A stretch of DNA of 64,000 bases, taken from NCBI RefSeq assembly GCF_001747405.1, contig NZ_CP017305.1, positions 948,001 through 1,012,000 of the forward strand, in the 5' to 3' direction. The translations under genes were made by a program, and so were the position numbers. Under the pieces are notes generated by a model. The model made no database searches. It saw only the letters and a list, made by a program, of their open reading frames with translations, and was not told the origin of the DNA. The stretch comes from Chlorobaculum limnaeum (GTDB lineage Bacteria; Bacteroidota; Chlorobiia; Chlorobiales; Chlorobiaceae). Shown piece after piece: positions 26,725 to 35,800 of this stretch (positions within the stretch are counted from its first letter, which is position 1; each line of letters opens with the position of its first letter).

Positions 26725-29700
26725 ATGCCGATAACCAGCAGCAAAAAACATCAGGCGGAAGAAAACGAGCTGCCAACCGTTTTTTCCTTACTCGAATCAC
26801 TGCAAACGCCAGCTTTTGTCATCCATCCGGATGGCCGGAGTCTTGCTGTCAACTCGCTCTTTGCTTCGCGTATCGGAAAAACGCCAGATGTTTGTATCGG
26901 TCAAAATATATACGGCTTGTTTATCGAAGATTGCCGCCTGTCGCCATTGGCCGGAGTTTTTGAAACGCAGTGCGCCTCGGTGCTCCTGTCCGGCAAGGGA
27001 GGCGTGTTCGAAGAGGGCAATCTTGCCTGGAAGGTGACGCTGAATCCGGTTCGCTCGGCAACAGGCGCGATAACGAGCCTGTTTGTCTCGCTTCAGGATA
27101 TTTCGCGGCCAAGAGAGCGAAGCGAGGAAAGCCTGAGCCTCCAGAAGGAAAACATCACGCAGGCGCTGGATAGCGCTCGCGCGGGAATCTGGGAATGGGA
27201 GCCGAAGACCGGTGAATTCGACTGCTTTGGCGAGGTCTGGTCGATATTCGGTATTGAAAAAAAACACCAGAGTCATTGCATCGACCGTTTCAGGGAGTCG
27301 ATCCATCCGGATGACCGTGAAAGAGTTTCCCGCTCGATCTCCGAGCCGCTCGACACAGAATGCGCTCTCGATATCGAGTTCCGGGTCGGCCAGTCTGGCG
27401 CTTCAGTTCGCTGGATCATGATGAGAGGCAAACCGGTATGCAGCGCCAATGGCGGGCCGGATCGTTACTTCGGCACCATTATCGATGTTACCGAACGCAA
27501 GCAGCTCGAGGAGGAGCTGAGCCAGAGCCGGGTGATGATGGCGCAGGCCCTGAAGGCTGCGCGAGCAGGCATCTGGGAAAAGGATTTGAAGAATGGCGCG
27601 CTTTTCTGGTCCGATACCATGTGGACGCTCTTTGGTCTCGACAGGAGCCGGGAGCCGCTCACCTTCGCGCTCTGGGAGAAAGTGCTTCATCCCGATGATC
27701 GCGATTACGCGATGGAGAGCGCTGCGCAGGCTATCAGCGCCGGAACCGAAATGAACGTGGAGTATCGGATATGCCACGCAGACGGATCGGTGCGATGGTT
27801 CATGTCGAGGGGGATGCCGGTCTGGAACGAGGATGGCGGTTATGAGCGCTATCTTGGCACCGTCATCGATATTACCGGGCGGAAGTTGCTGGAGCAGGAG
27901 CTTCTCGAAAGCAAGAGCGTATATGGTTACGCCCTCGAAGCGGCGCGCGCTGGCGTTTGGGAGTGGAATCTGGAAACCAATGAAAATACATGGGATGACG
28001 AGATGTGGCCATTGCACGGCCTCTGTCGGAACGAGGACCTCAAGCCCTCCTTCAGCCTCTGGACGGACTCGATTCATCCCGATGACCGGGAGATGGCCAT
28101 CTGGGGAGCCACTGCCGCCGCCCGGCAGCAGCGCGAACTGAATATCGAATACCGTACGATTCACGAGGACGGTTCCATCCACTGGCTCATGTCGCGCGGC
28201 AAGCCGAGGCCAGACGGGTATGGCAAGAGCGTGAGTTACATCGGAACGGTGATCGATATTACCGACAGAAAAATTGCTGAAATCAGGCTCAGCGAAAGCA
28301 AGTTCAGATTCAATTTTGCTCTCGAAGTCACCGGAGCGGGCATCTGGGAGTGGGATGTCAAAACCGACCGCCTCTTCTGGTCCGACCAGGTATGGAAGTT
28401 GTACGGCCTGGAGCCGCAAGGCAACATTTCGTCGCACAAACTGTGCGGTACCAATGTCCATCCCGAAGATCGCGACATGACGTTCCAGACCATCATGTCG
28501 GCATCCCGGCGGCGGGTGGATTTCACGGTCGAGTACCGCGTCTGCCATCCGGACGGCTCCATTCACTGGCTGATGTGTCGGGGCGTTCCGCTGCAATCGT
28601 CCGATACGCTGCCCGGCAGCTATCTCGGTATGATCATGGATATTACCGACCGCAAACGGGCGGAGGAGGAGAGACGAAAAAGCCAGAAGCAGCTCAATCT
28701 GGTGATCGAAAAGGGGGATATTGGCGTCTGGAGCGTCGATCTGCGGGACTCTCGGGCGCAACGCACACTTCAGTACGCGCGTATTTTCGGCTACGACTCG
28801 GTCGAGGGCGAATGGTCGCTGGAGGCGTTTCTCGATCATGTCGTGCCGGAGGAGCGTGAAACGGTCAGAGAAAAGATCAGCCAATGCTGCAAAACGCACC
28901 TGAATCACACCTTCGAGTGCAGGATTCGCACCGCCGACAACCGGTTGCGATGGATCTGGGTGTTCGGCACCTTCAACTACGACACGAGCACCCGAACCTA
29001 CTATCTCTCAGGCATCGTCCAGGATATTACCGTCCGCAAGCAGGCCGAGCTTCTGCTCAAGGAGAGCGAGCAGAAATTCAGGAACATCTTTGAATTTTCG
29101 CCGGTCGCCATCGCCATTGGAGACAACAGGGACGGGGTGCTGTTCGATGTCAACGCCTCGTGGCTCCGGCTGTTCGGCTATTCGAAAGAGGAGGTGGTCG
29201 GCAAACAGCTCGGCGATCTCGGGATGTACCTTCACGTTGAAGATCATCAGCATATCATTCGTGATCTCCGGGAGCATGGCCGTGTTTCGAACCGGCAGCT
29301 CGAACTGAAAAATCGCGCGGGCAAGACGGTGACCGTGCTTTTTTCCGCCGAATCGATCACTATCGCCGGTCAGAGCGACATGCTGCTCATGATGAGCGAC
29401 ATTACCGTTCAGGAGCTTCAGCAGGCAAGCATCAACCAGCTCGAACAGGCCGTGGCCGAACGGACGGAGCTTTTGCAGGAGGAGGTTGAGCGCCTGAATC
29501 GTTTCCTCAGCATGATTTCGCATGAATATCGTACGCCGCTGGCGATCATTCGCGGCAACCTCGATCTTATCGTGCTGAAGCACAAGAGCGGCGATTATTC
29601 GCAGCAGCGCGAAATCGACAAAATCAAGCAGGCTATTGACCGGCTGGTGGAGGTGATGGAGGTTTCGATACAGGAGAGCCGTCTCCGGAAATCGAGCGAA

Positions 29701-30165
29701 GAGCTGATCGTGACCAACTTTCAGGTCGAGCCGGCGATTCTGTCGCAGATCGAGGCGTTCCGCTCGATGTGGCCCGAACGGACGATTCGCCAGGCTTGCC
29801 GGCTCGAAGGAGCGGAGATCATCGGAGAGCAGGGGCAGTTCGGCATGGCGATCTTCAACCTGCTCGACAATGCCCGGAAGTACTCACCGCCGGAGACGCC
29901 GATCGAACTGGAGTGTCGCGTCGAAAACGGCGAGGTGATCATCACCATCCGGAACGCGGGTGCGAGCATTTCCGGCGCCGAGTGCGACGAGCTGTTCGAA
30001 AAGTACCGGCGCGGCAGCAATGCGGCCAACACCGGCGGCGCGGGCATCGGCCTGTGGCTCGTCAGGGAGATCGTCGAGCACCATCAGGGCACGGTCAGCC
30101 TGCGCGGAACCGGGTCGGGAGTCGAGGCTGTCGTCACTTTGCCTTTGGCCGGGAACAATGTTTGA
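26725..30165 (+). CDS. seven-PAS sensor histidine kinase
   Basis: 1146 residues, no membrane segment. Seven PAS domains in tandem (about 17-125, 140-260, 270-390, 395-515, 520-645, 650-770, 775-895). Units two to five are near-copies: each starts like ALxxARAGIWEW, has HPDDR or HPEDR and ends GTVIDITxRK. A coiled linker leads to HisKA with His933 in SMISHEYRTPLAII, and a HATPase with NLLDNARKYSPP and GGAGIGLWLVREIVEHH. There is no receiver, so phosphate must pass to a separate regulator, most likely the OmpR-type gene at 31834. An insertion sequence now sits 7 bp after this stop and parts the two genes. Confidence 0.93.
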   Translation: MPITSSKKHQAEENELPTVFSLLESLQTPAFVIHPDGRSLAVNSLFASRIGKTPDVCIGQNIYGLFIEDCRLSPLAGVFETQCASVLLSGKGGVFEEGNLAWKVTLNPVRSATGAITSLFVSLQDISRPRERSEESLSLQKENITQALDSARAGIWEWEPKTGEFDCFGEVWSIFGIEKKHQSHCIDRFRESIHPDDRERVSRSISEPLDTECALDIEFRVGQSGASVRWIMMRGKPVCSANGGPDRYFGTIIDVTERKQLEEELSQSRVMMAQALKAARAGIWEKDLKNGALFWSDTMWTLFGLDRSREPLTFALWEKVLHPDDRDYAMESAAQAISAGTEMNVEYRICHADGSVRWFMSRGMPVWNEDGGYERYLGTVIDITGRKLLEQELLESKSVYGYALEAARAGVWEWNLETNENTWDDEMWPLHGLCRNEDLKPSFSLWTDSIHPDDREMAIWGATAAARQQRELNIEYRTIHEDGSIHWLMSRGKPRPDGYGKSVSYIGTVIDITDRKIAEIRLSESKFRFNFALEVTGAGIWEWDVKTDRLFWSDQVWKLYGLEPQGNISSHKLCGTNVHPEDRDMTFQTIMSASRRRVDFTVEYRVCHPDGSIHWLMCRGVPLQSSDTLPGSYLGMIMDITDRKRAEEERRKSQKQLNLVIEKGDIGVWSVDLRDSRAQRTLQYARIFGYDSVEGEWSLEAFLDHVVPEERETVREKISQCCKTHLNHTFECRIRTADNRLRWIWVFGTFNYDTSTRTYYLSGIVQDITVRKQAELLLKESEQKFRNIFEFSPVAIAIGDNRDGVLFDVNASWLRLFGYSKEEVVGKQLGDLGMYLHVEDHQHIIRDLREHGRVSNRQLELKNRAGKTVTVLFSAESITIAGQSDMLLMMSDITVQELQQASINQLEQAVAERTELLQEEVERLNRFLSMISHEYRTPLAIIRGNLDLIVLKHKSGDYSQQREIDKIKQAIDRLVEVMEVSIQESRLRKSSEELIVTNFQVEPAILSQIEAFRSMWPERTIRQACRLEGAEIIGEQGQFGMAIFNLLDNARKYSPPETPIELECRVENGEVIITIRNAGASISGAECDELFEKYRRGSNAANTGGAGIGLWLVREIVEHHQGTVSLRGTGSGVEAVVTLPLAGNNV

Positions 30166-30172
30166 GTTAATT

Positions 30173-31797
30173 AGGGTTTGCTGAAGAATTCAAGCCATCG
30201 CCCCGCGGCACTCAATCGCCGCTCGGGGAGGTGACCACGCGAACAAATTTCTGATTACATCAAGCTCCAAAAGGAGCCATTCAAACAGGCGCAAAAAAGG
30301 AGCGGCGAGCAGCCGGTCCAAGTTCATCACGAGGAACGTGATCGAGACCACACTCAGACTGCTCTCGGCAAGCCTCGCCATTACCCGGCCCAGCCCGTAT
30401 CGGCGCTTCGCCTTACCGAACATGCCTTCGACGGCATTCCGGACTCCTTCGTCTTCCCTGATCTGCCGCCGGCGGGCCCGGTTCTTCTCAACATCCTTCG
30501 GGGGCCGACCGAGCGGCACGCCGCTCAGCCGGATTCCTCGTGCCTTGCACCACATCCGGTTGGCCAGCGTCCGGTAGATCTTGTCGGCATGGACTGATTC
30601 GGGATAGTGCCCGTAGCGCTCGCGATATCGCTCGATATCCCGCACCAGGTCGCAGCCTTCGTTGTAGGCGTTCCAGCTCATCCGTTCCGGCAGGCTGATG
30701 CCGTCGACGACGCTGATGGAGAGCTTCATGCCGAACTCCGTCCTGGCTGCGGCCTTGCCCCGTACGATCGGCCTGACATGGGGCTGGCTGATGCTGACGA
30801 TTCGATCGCTGATGCTCTTCCTGTCACTCTTGTACATTTCCTGTTGCTGCCGATACAGCTCATCGATCACCAGCAGGTCGCGATACCGCGCTGTCGAGAG
30901 GACGGTCAGCGGTACAGCGGCGCTGAGCGCTTCGATATGCTTCAGGTTTCGACCGATGTACTGCAACTGCTGGCGAATGGCTCGACGAAGCGCTTTTTTC
31001 GACAGGTTCCGCTTCATGATTGCCGAGAGAAACGCTTTCCTGGCCTTCTTGCGATACGTCCTCGGCTTGCCCAACTCCTGCGGAGCATTGGCACACAACT
31101 GGTCGATGATTTTCTCGGTCTTTTCCCGTGCTTCGTTGAGCAGACCAATATCCGTCGGATAGGCGATGTCTGCCGGTGCGCAGGTGGCATCAACGATGAG
31201 TTTGCCCTTGTTGCCGGAACCACCGTCTCCGTCGTCATTCTGGTTCCTTTCCTCAGCCTTCCTGCGCTCTTCAGCCAGATGGCGTTGCAGGAGTTCCTCC
31301 TGCAACGCGGCCAGATCGGTATGCTTCAGCCGCTTCCGAAAGTGGGTCAGCATCGAGGCATCGAAGGGCGCTGCATGCTGGTACGTTTCAAGACCGATAA
31401 AGAACTGGAGATACGGGTTCTCCTTGATCTGTTCGACCGTCTCGATATCCGAAAGGCCGAGCTTCTCCTTGATAATCAAGGACCCCAGCGCCATGCGAAC
31501 CGTCAGTGCAGGAGCGCCCCGTTTCGACATGAAGTTTTTGGCATACATCGTCTCGGCGACGTGCCAGGGAATTACGTCGGCGAGCTTCACCCACCGGTTT
31601 TCCGGATCGAGTTTACCACCAAACGGCAGATGGAAATTTTCGAACGTGAGCTGCTGAAACTTCGGCTGGTACATGAATCGGCGGTATCGAGGTGCAGGGT
31701 TTTTGGGGCTTTTTCAGGCTTTTCCTTGCATTCAAGATACAAAAATACCGCTTAATTCATTACCATAAAACAATTTAACCATTATTCAGCAGACCCT
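30173..31797 (-). mobile_element. IS5/IS1182-type insertion sequence, complete
   Basis: 1625 bp. The left end AGGGTTTGCTGAAGAAT and the complement of the right end AGGGTCTGCTGAATAAT differ at two positions. AATT flanks both ends (30169-30172 and 31798-31801), consistent with a 4-bp target duplication. Because TAATTA is palindromic, the exact edge could shift by one or two bases. It lies between a histidine kinase and a response regulator gene, and its transposase runs opposite to both. Confidence 0.88.
30190..31674 (-). CDS. IS5/IS1182-type DDE transposase
   Basis: 494 residues. The N-terminal DUF772-like part reads RMALGSLIIKEKLGLSDIE and ENPYLQFFIGLE. The DDE core follows: first Asp in LIVDATCAPADIAYPTD, second in SVHADKIYRTLANR, Glu in RNAVEGMFGKAKRRYGL. 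A charged insert (EERNQNDDGDGGSGNKGK) precedes the first Asp. The frame is intact. IS1182 versus IS5 assignment rests on overall length and layout and is not certain. Confidence 0.92.
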   Translation of the reverse strand: MYQPKFQQLTFENFHLPFGGKLDPENRWVKLADVIPWHVAETMYAKNFMSKRGAPALTVRMALGSLIIKEKLGLSDIETVEQIKENPYLQFFIGLETYQHAAPFDASMLTHFRKRLKHTDLAALQEELLQRHLAEERRKAEERNQNDDGDGGSGNKGKLIVDATCAPADIAYPTDIGLLNEAREKTEKIIDQLCANAPQELGKPRTYRKKARKAFLSAIMKRNLSKKALRRAIRQQLQYIGRNLKHIEALSAAVPLTVLSTARYRDLLVIDELYRQQQEMYKSDRKSISDRIVSISQPHVRPIVRGKAAARTEFGMKLSISVVDGISLPERMSWNAYNEGCDLVRDIERYRERYGHYPESVHADKIYRTLANRMWCKARGIRLSGVPLGRPPKDVEKNRARRRQIREDEGVRNAVEGMFGKAKRRYGLGRVMARLAESSLSVVSITFLVMNLDRLLAAPFLRLFEWLLLELDVIRNLFAWSPPRAAIECRGAMA

Positions 31798-31833
31798 AAT
31801 TATCCGGCAAAATTATTCATAACCGACCGTAAC

Positions 31834-32571
31834 ATGGCTGATCATTACAAGATTATCGTTGTCGAGGATGACCGTGATTTCCGTGAAAGCATGGTGGAGT
31901 ATCTCTCGTTGGCAGGAATCGACGTCACCGGGGTCTCCTCCGCGCTCGAGTTTTACAACAGCATGAGTCGGCAGCGGTATCAGATCGCGGTGCTCGACAT
32001 TGGCTTGCCCGACCAGAATGGCCTGGTGCTCGCGGAGTTCGTCCGCAGGAACACCGATACGCGCATCGTGATGCTCACGGCGCAGGCCTCGCTGGACAGC
32101 AAGATCAGCGCGTATCGCTCCGGAGCCGACATCTACCTGGTCAAGCCGATCGATTTCGCGGAACTCGTGGCTTCGATTCAAAGCATTCTTGGACGCCTCA
32201 ACGTCGATGCGGAGCTGGCGCTCCAGGAACAACGGCCGCAGGGCGAGCTTCTGCCAGCGAAAAAGAGCGAACCGGCCTGGTCATTGCAGCGCCAGGAGTG
32301 CAGCCTGCTCTCGCCGCAGGGAACCGGGGTTTCATTGACCTCGAAGGAGTTCGATCTGCTGGAAAAGCTGGCCGCCTCCGCCAGCGAAGTCGTGGAGCGG
32401 CAGGCGCTTCTGCACGCCCTTGCCTACGAGAACGACGAACTCGGGAACAAAGCGCTCGATGCACTGATTCACCGGTTGCGGCGAAAAAAGGATGAACTCG
32501 AAATCCGGATTCCTCTGAAAACCATCCACGGCGTCGGATACTCCTTTTCCGAACCTATCGTCATAATCTGA
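31834..32571 (+). CDS. OmpR-family response regulator
   Basis: 245 residues. Receiver domain 1-120 with acidic pocket VVEDDRDFRE, phospho-acceptor Asp55 in VLDIGLPDQNG and Lys in YLVKPIDF. A linker leads to a winged-helix trans-activation domain (TSKEFDLLEKLAASASEVV and NKALDALIHRLRRKKDELE, closing with IHGVGYSF). It should bind direct-repeat DNA as a dimer. It reads in the same direction as the 7-PAS kinase. Without the insertion sequence the two would be about 40 bp apart, which makes it the natural partner. Confidence 0.93.
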   Translation: MADHYKIIVVEDDRDFRESMVEYLSLAGIDVTGVSSALEFYNSMSRQRYQIAVLDIGLPDQNGLVLAEFVRRNTDTRIVMLTAQASLDSKISAYRSGADIYLVKPIDFAELVASIQSILGRLNVDAELALQEQRPQGELLPAKKSEPAWSLQRQECSLLSPQGTGVSLTSKEFDLLEKLAASASEVVERQALLHALAYENDELGNKALDALIHRLRRKKDELEIRIPLKTIHGVGYSFSEPIVII

Positions 32572-32649
32572 ATTTCCCCTTCCGCCCGCCACCGTCTGGA
32601 GGGGCGCAACGTTATCAACAATCAGCACGGCGCCCCGCTTCGGTTCCTT

Positions 32650-32742
32650 TGTCATTCTGAGCGGAGCGAAGAATCCACTTTCCGCGAAAGCACCTGAACT
32701 CCTCTGGATTCTTCGCCCATCTGTGCTGGCCTCAGAATGACA
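32650..32742. repeat. inverted-repeat element, TGTCATTCTGA type
   Basis: Ends TGTCATTCTGAG and CTCAGAATGACA are perfect complements over 12 bases. A second pair, GCGAAGAATCCA and TGGATTCTTCGC, is nested inside. No gene lies within the element. It sits between the regulator and the end of the large kinase gene. Confidence 0.85.
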
Positions 32743-32804
32743 GGAAAAGTAAACGGAACAGCATAAGACAATGGGCCGGTTTTTGAGACTCCCGTCATCC
32801 AGAG

Positions 32805-35800
32805 TTACAGATGCGCCGAGCCGCTCATGACCTCCCGGATCGCCTCGGCGAGCTTGTTGAGCCGTACCGGTTTTTTCAGCAGTTTGCGCAGACCGTAGCG
32901 GCTGAGCGAGGCCGGGTTGTCGATGGTTTTGCCGTATCCGGTCATCATGATCATCCTGAGCCGCGGATTCAGCTCGTGGAGGTTCCGCGCCAGCTCGATG
33001 CCGGTCATCTCCGGCATGGTGAGGTCGGTGATCACCAGGTCGAAGGCCTCCGGATCCTTGCGGAAGGCGGCGAGCGCCTCGATGGGCGAATTCAGGGTGA
33101 TGATATTGAAGCCGAGATGCCCCATCATGACGCGCATCACCTCCGCGGCGGCCAGCTCGTCGTCAACGAACAGCACCCGTGTCGCGTCCTGTTTTTCGAC
33201 AGGCGCGAGATCGGTTTGCCGCTTCGTCGCCTCCTCATCGATTACGGGCAGAAAGACCCGGCACAGGCTCCCGTTGCCCGGCGCGCTCTCGGCCGTTATG
33301 TCGCCGCCGAGGCTGGTGACGATACCGTGAACCACCGAAAGCCCGAGTCCGGTGCCCTTGTTGACCGGCTTGGTCGTGAAGAACGGCTCGAACACTCTTT
33401 CCAGCGTGGTCGCATCCATGCCGTGACCGGTATCGGCGACGCTGAGTTGCATGTAGCGTTCGCCCTTCAGTTTCGGGTGCTTTTTTTGAAACTCACGGTC
33501 TGGCGCCACTTCACCCAGCTCGATGGCTATTTCGCCGCCCGATTCCGTCATGGCCTGGAAGGCGTTGGTGCAGAGATTGACGATGACCTGATGAAGTTGC
33601 GTCGGATCGGCCAGTACGTTGCCGGACTCCCGGAAGCGGGTCTGTATGGAGATGGTCGAGGGAATCGTGGGACGCAGCAGTTTCATGGCCTCTTCGACGA
33701 TGGACTGCATGTTGACAACGACGGATTCGGACTCTTCCGAGCGGCTGAAGGTCAGAATCTGTGAAACCAGATTCTGCGCTCGCTCGCTGGCCAGCATGAT
33801 CTGCTTGAAGAACTCGTGCGCCTTGCTCTCTTCGGGCATCATAACGACGCCCATCTCCGCGTAGCCAAGGATGGGGGAAAGGATGTTGTTGAAATCGTGA
33901 GCGATTCCGCCCGCAAGCGTGCCGATGGTTTCCAGCCGCTGGGTTTTTTGCAGGTTTGCCTGGAGTTGCTGATTCTCCTCCTGCGCCTGCACCCGGTCGG
34001 TCACGTCAAACAGGATGCCGTCGATTCCCGTAAAGCAGCCGTCATCCGAAAAGACCGAGGTGCTGCGGTTTTCGACCCATTTGAACTCATTGCCAGGAAG
34101 CGGTATCCTGAACATGATCGTTGTCGAGGTCTGGTTCGTGCGAAGTTTTTTGAAGGTATCGGCTACAAGCTGCCGGTCTTCAGCATGGACGAATGCAATG
34201 GCATCGTCGAGTGACTCTATGCCGTTGGCCTGAATGAGAATCTGCGACCAGGGTTGTACGCCGCTCGAGAGCAATCTGGCGCGATTGTCCTCCGACAGGT
34301 GATAGACAAGGCCGGGAATATTGTTGATGATGGATCTGAACTCTTCGCTGACCCGTTTTTGCAAGGCGCTTTCACGCATGGCCGCCTCGGCCTGTTTCAG
34401 CTCGGTGAGATCGACCACCGTGGTGCGCATTCCGGCAAATTTTCCCTCTTTTCGAATAGGCGTGTTGTACAGCAGCAACGGCAGCCTGCGCCCGTCTCTC
34501 ATCACGATGGTATATTCGTTTCCTTTGGGGAGATAGCCCGGATCGAAGATTTTCTGCTGGTTGGCAACGGCCAGTTCGAGATTTTCCGGCCAGCAGAAGC
34601 TGAACGCCGAAATGCCATGCTCAACCTCTTCGGGAGAGACGTCGAAAAACTCCATTCCCGAAAGGTTGATATAGTTGACGACTCCCTGCAGGTTGGTTTC
34701 AAAGAGCGGGAAGGGGAGATACTCGGTCAGCTCACGGAACTTCCGCTCACTTTCGACCAGCGCTGCCTGGCTTTTGACGCGCTCGGAAACATCGCGGGTG
34801 ATGCCGAAGAGCACCGGTTTTCCGTCCCAGACGCCATGCGTGATCTTCGTTTCCACCGGAATCGTCTCGCCGGATTTCATGAGCAGGGGAATATGGCAGA
34901 GGGTTTCCGTGCCGACAAGCATCGCTTCGACTCTTTGTCGCGCCTGTTCCCGAAGCTCCGGCGGATGGACTTCGAGCACGTTCATCGTTCGCAGTTCATC
35001 GAGCGAATAGCCGAGCGAGCTCACCGTCGCGGAGTTGGCGTGGATAATGGAACCGTCCTCGGCTAGAATGAAGAGCATGTCGTCGATGGATTCGAACAGC
35101 GTTTCGAGATTGCGGTTCACCGTGCCGACTCGCTCTTCATGCCTGGCCTGCATGATGGCCGCGCCCACATGCGAAGTCACGGTCTCAAGGGCTTTGAGTG
35201 CAAACTCCGGTACATGGTCGAGCGTATGCGAGCCGATGTTGAAGGTGGCGACCGGGCGTTTTTTACTGAAAACCGGAAGGATGGCGAAGCACTTCAGCCC
35301 CTCTTTCATCAAGCTGTTTTTGAGCTTATCGCTGAACGCGGGGTTTTCGTCGCTGTACACGGCTTTGCCAGAGGTCGTAAGCTGGTACTCCGGAGTATCG
35401 TGCGTGAATTGGGTCATCTCGCCGAGAAGCGCTTCCGAAAGACCTACCCAGTGGAAAAGATTCAGGCTGTTTTCGCTCTCATCGAGCAGATAAACGGCGC
35501 CGCTATCCATTTCCGAAATCTCCATCGCGGTCTGGAGGCAGTGCTGAATGGTCTCTTCGAATGAGTTCGACGCACTCAGCTTCAAAGCGAGATCGAGTTC
35601 GCTCTGGATGAGGTGTTCGACCTGCTGGCGTTGCAGCGCGTTGGCGATGATGCCTCCGGCCAGGGCGAGGATCGACGCAGAGCTTGCTGGCCATTGCCGC
35701 TCTTCACGCACGGCGTCGAAGCCGATGTAGCCGAACGGCACGTTGCCCGATACGAGTGGAATGAGAATCAGGGATTGTATATCCTGCTGTTCGAGAATCT

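Noticed and set aside
26318-26744. Several 70-140-codon frames before the 7-PAS kinase
   Set aside because: They share the same translated repeat (SKSSCTPCTL-like) seen at other MITE copies and show no protein family.
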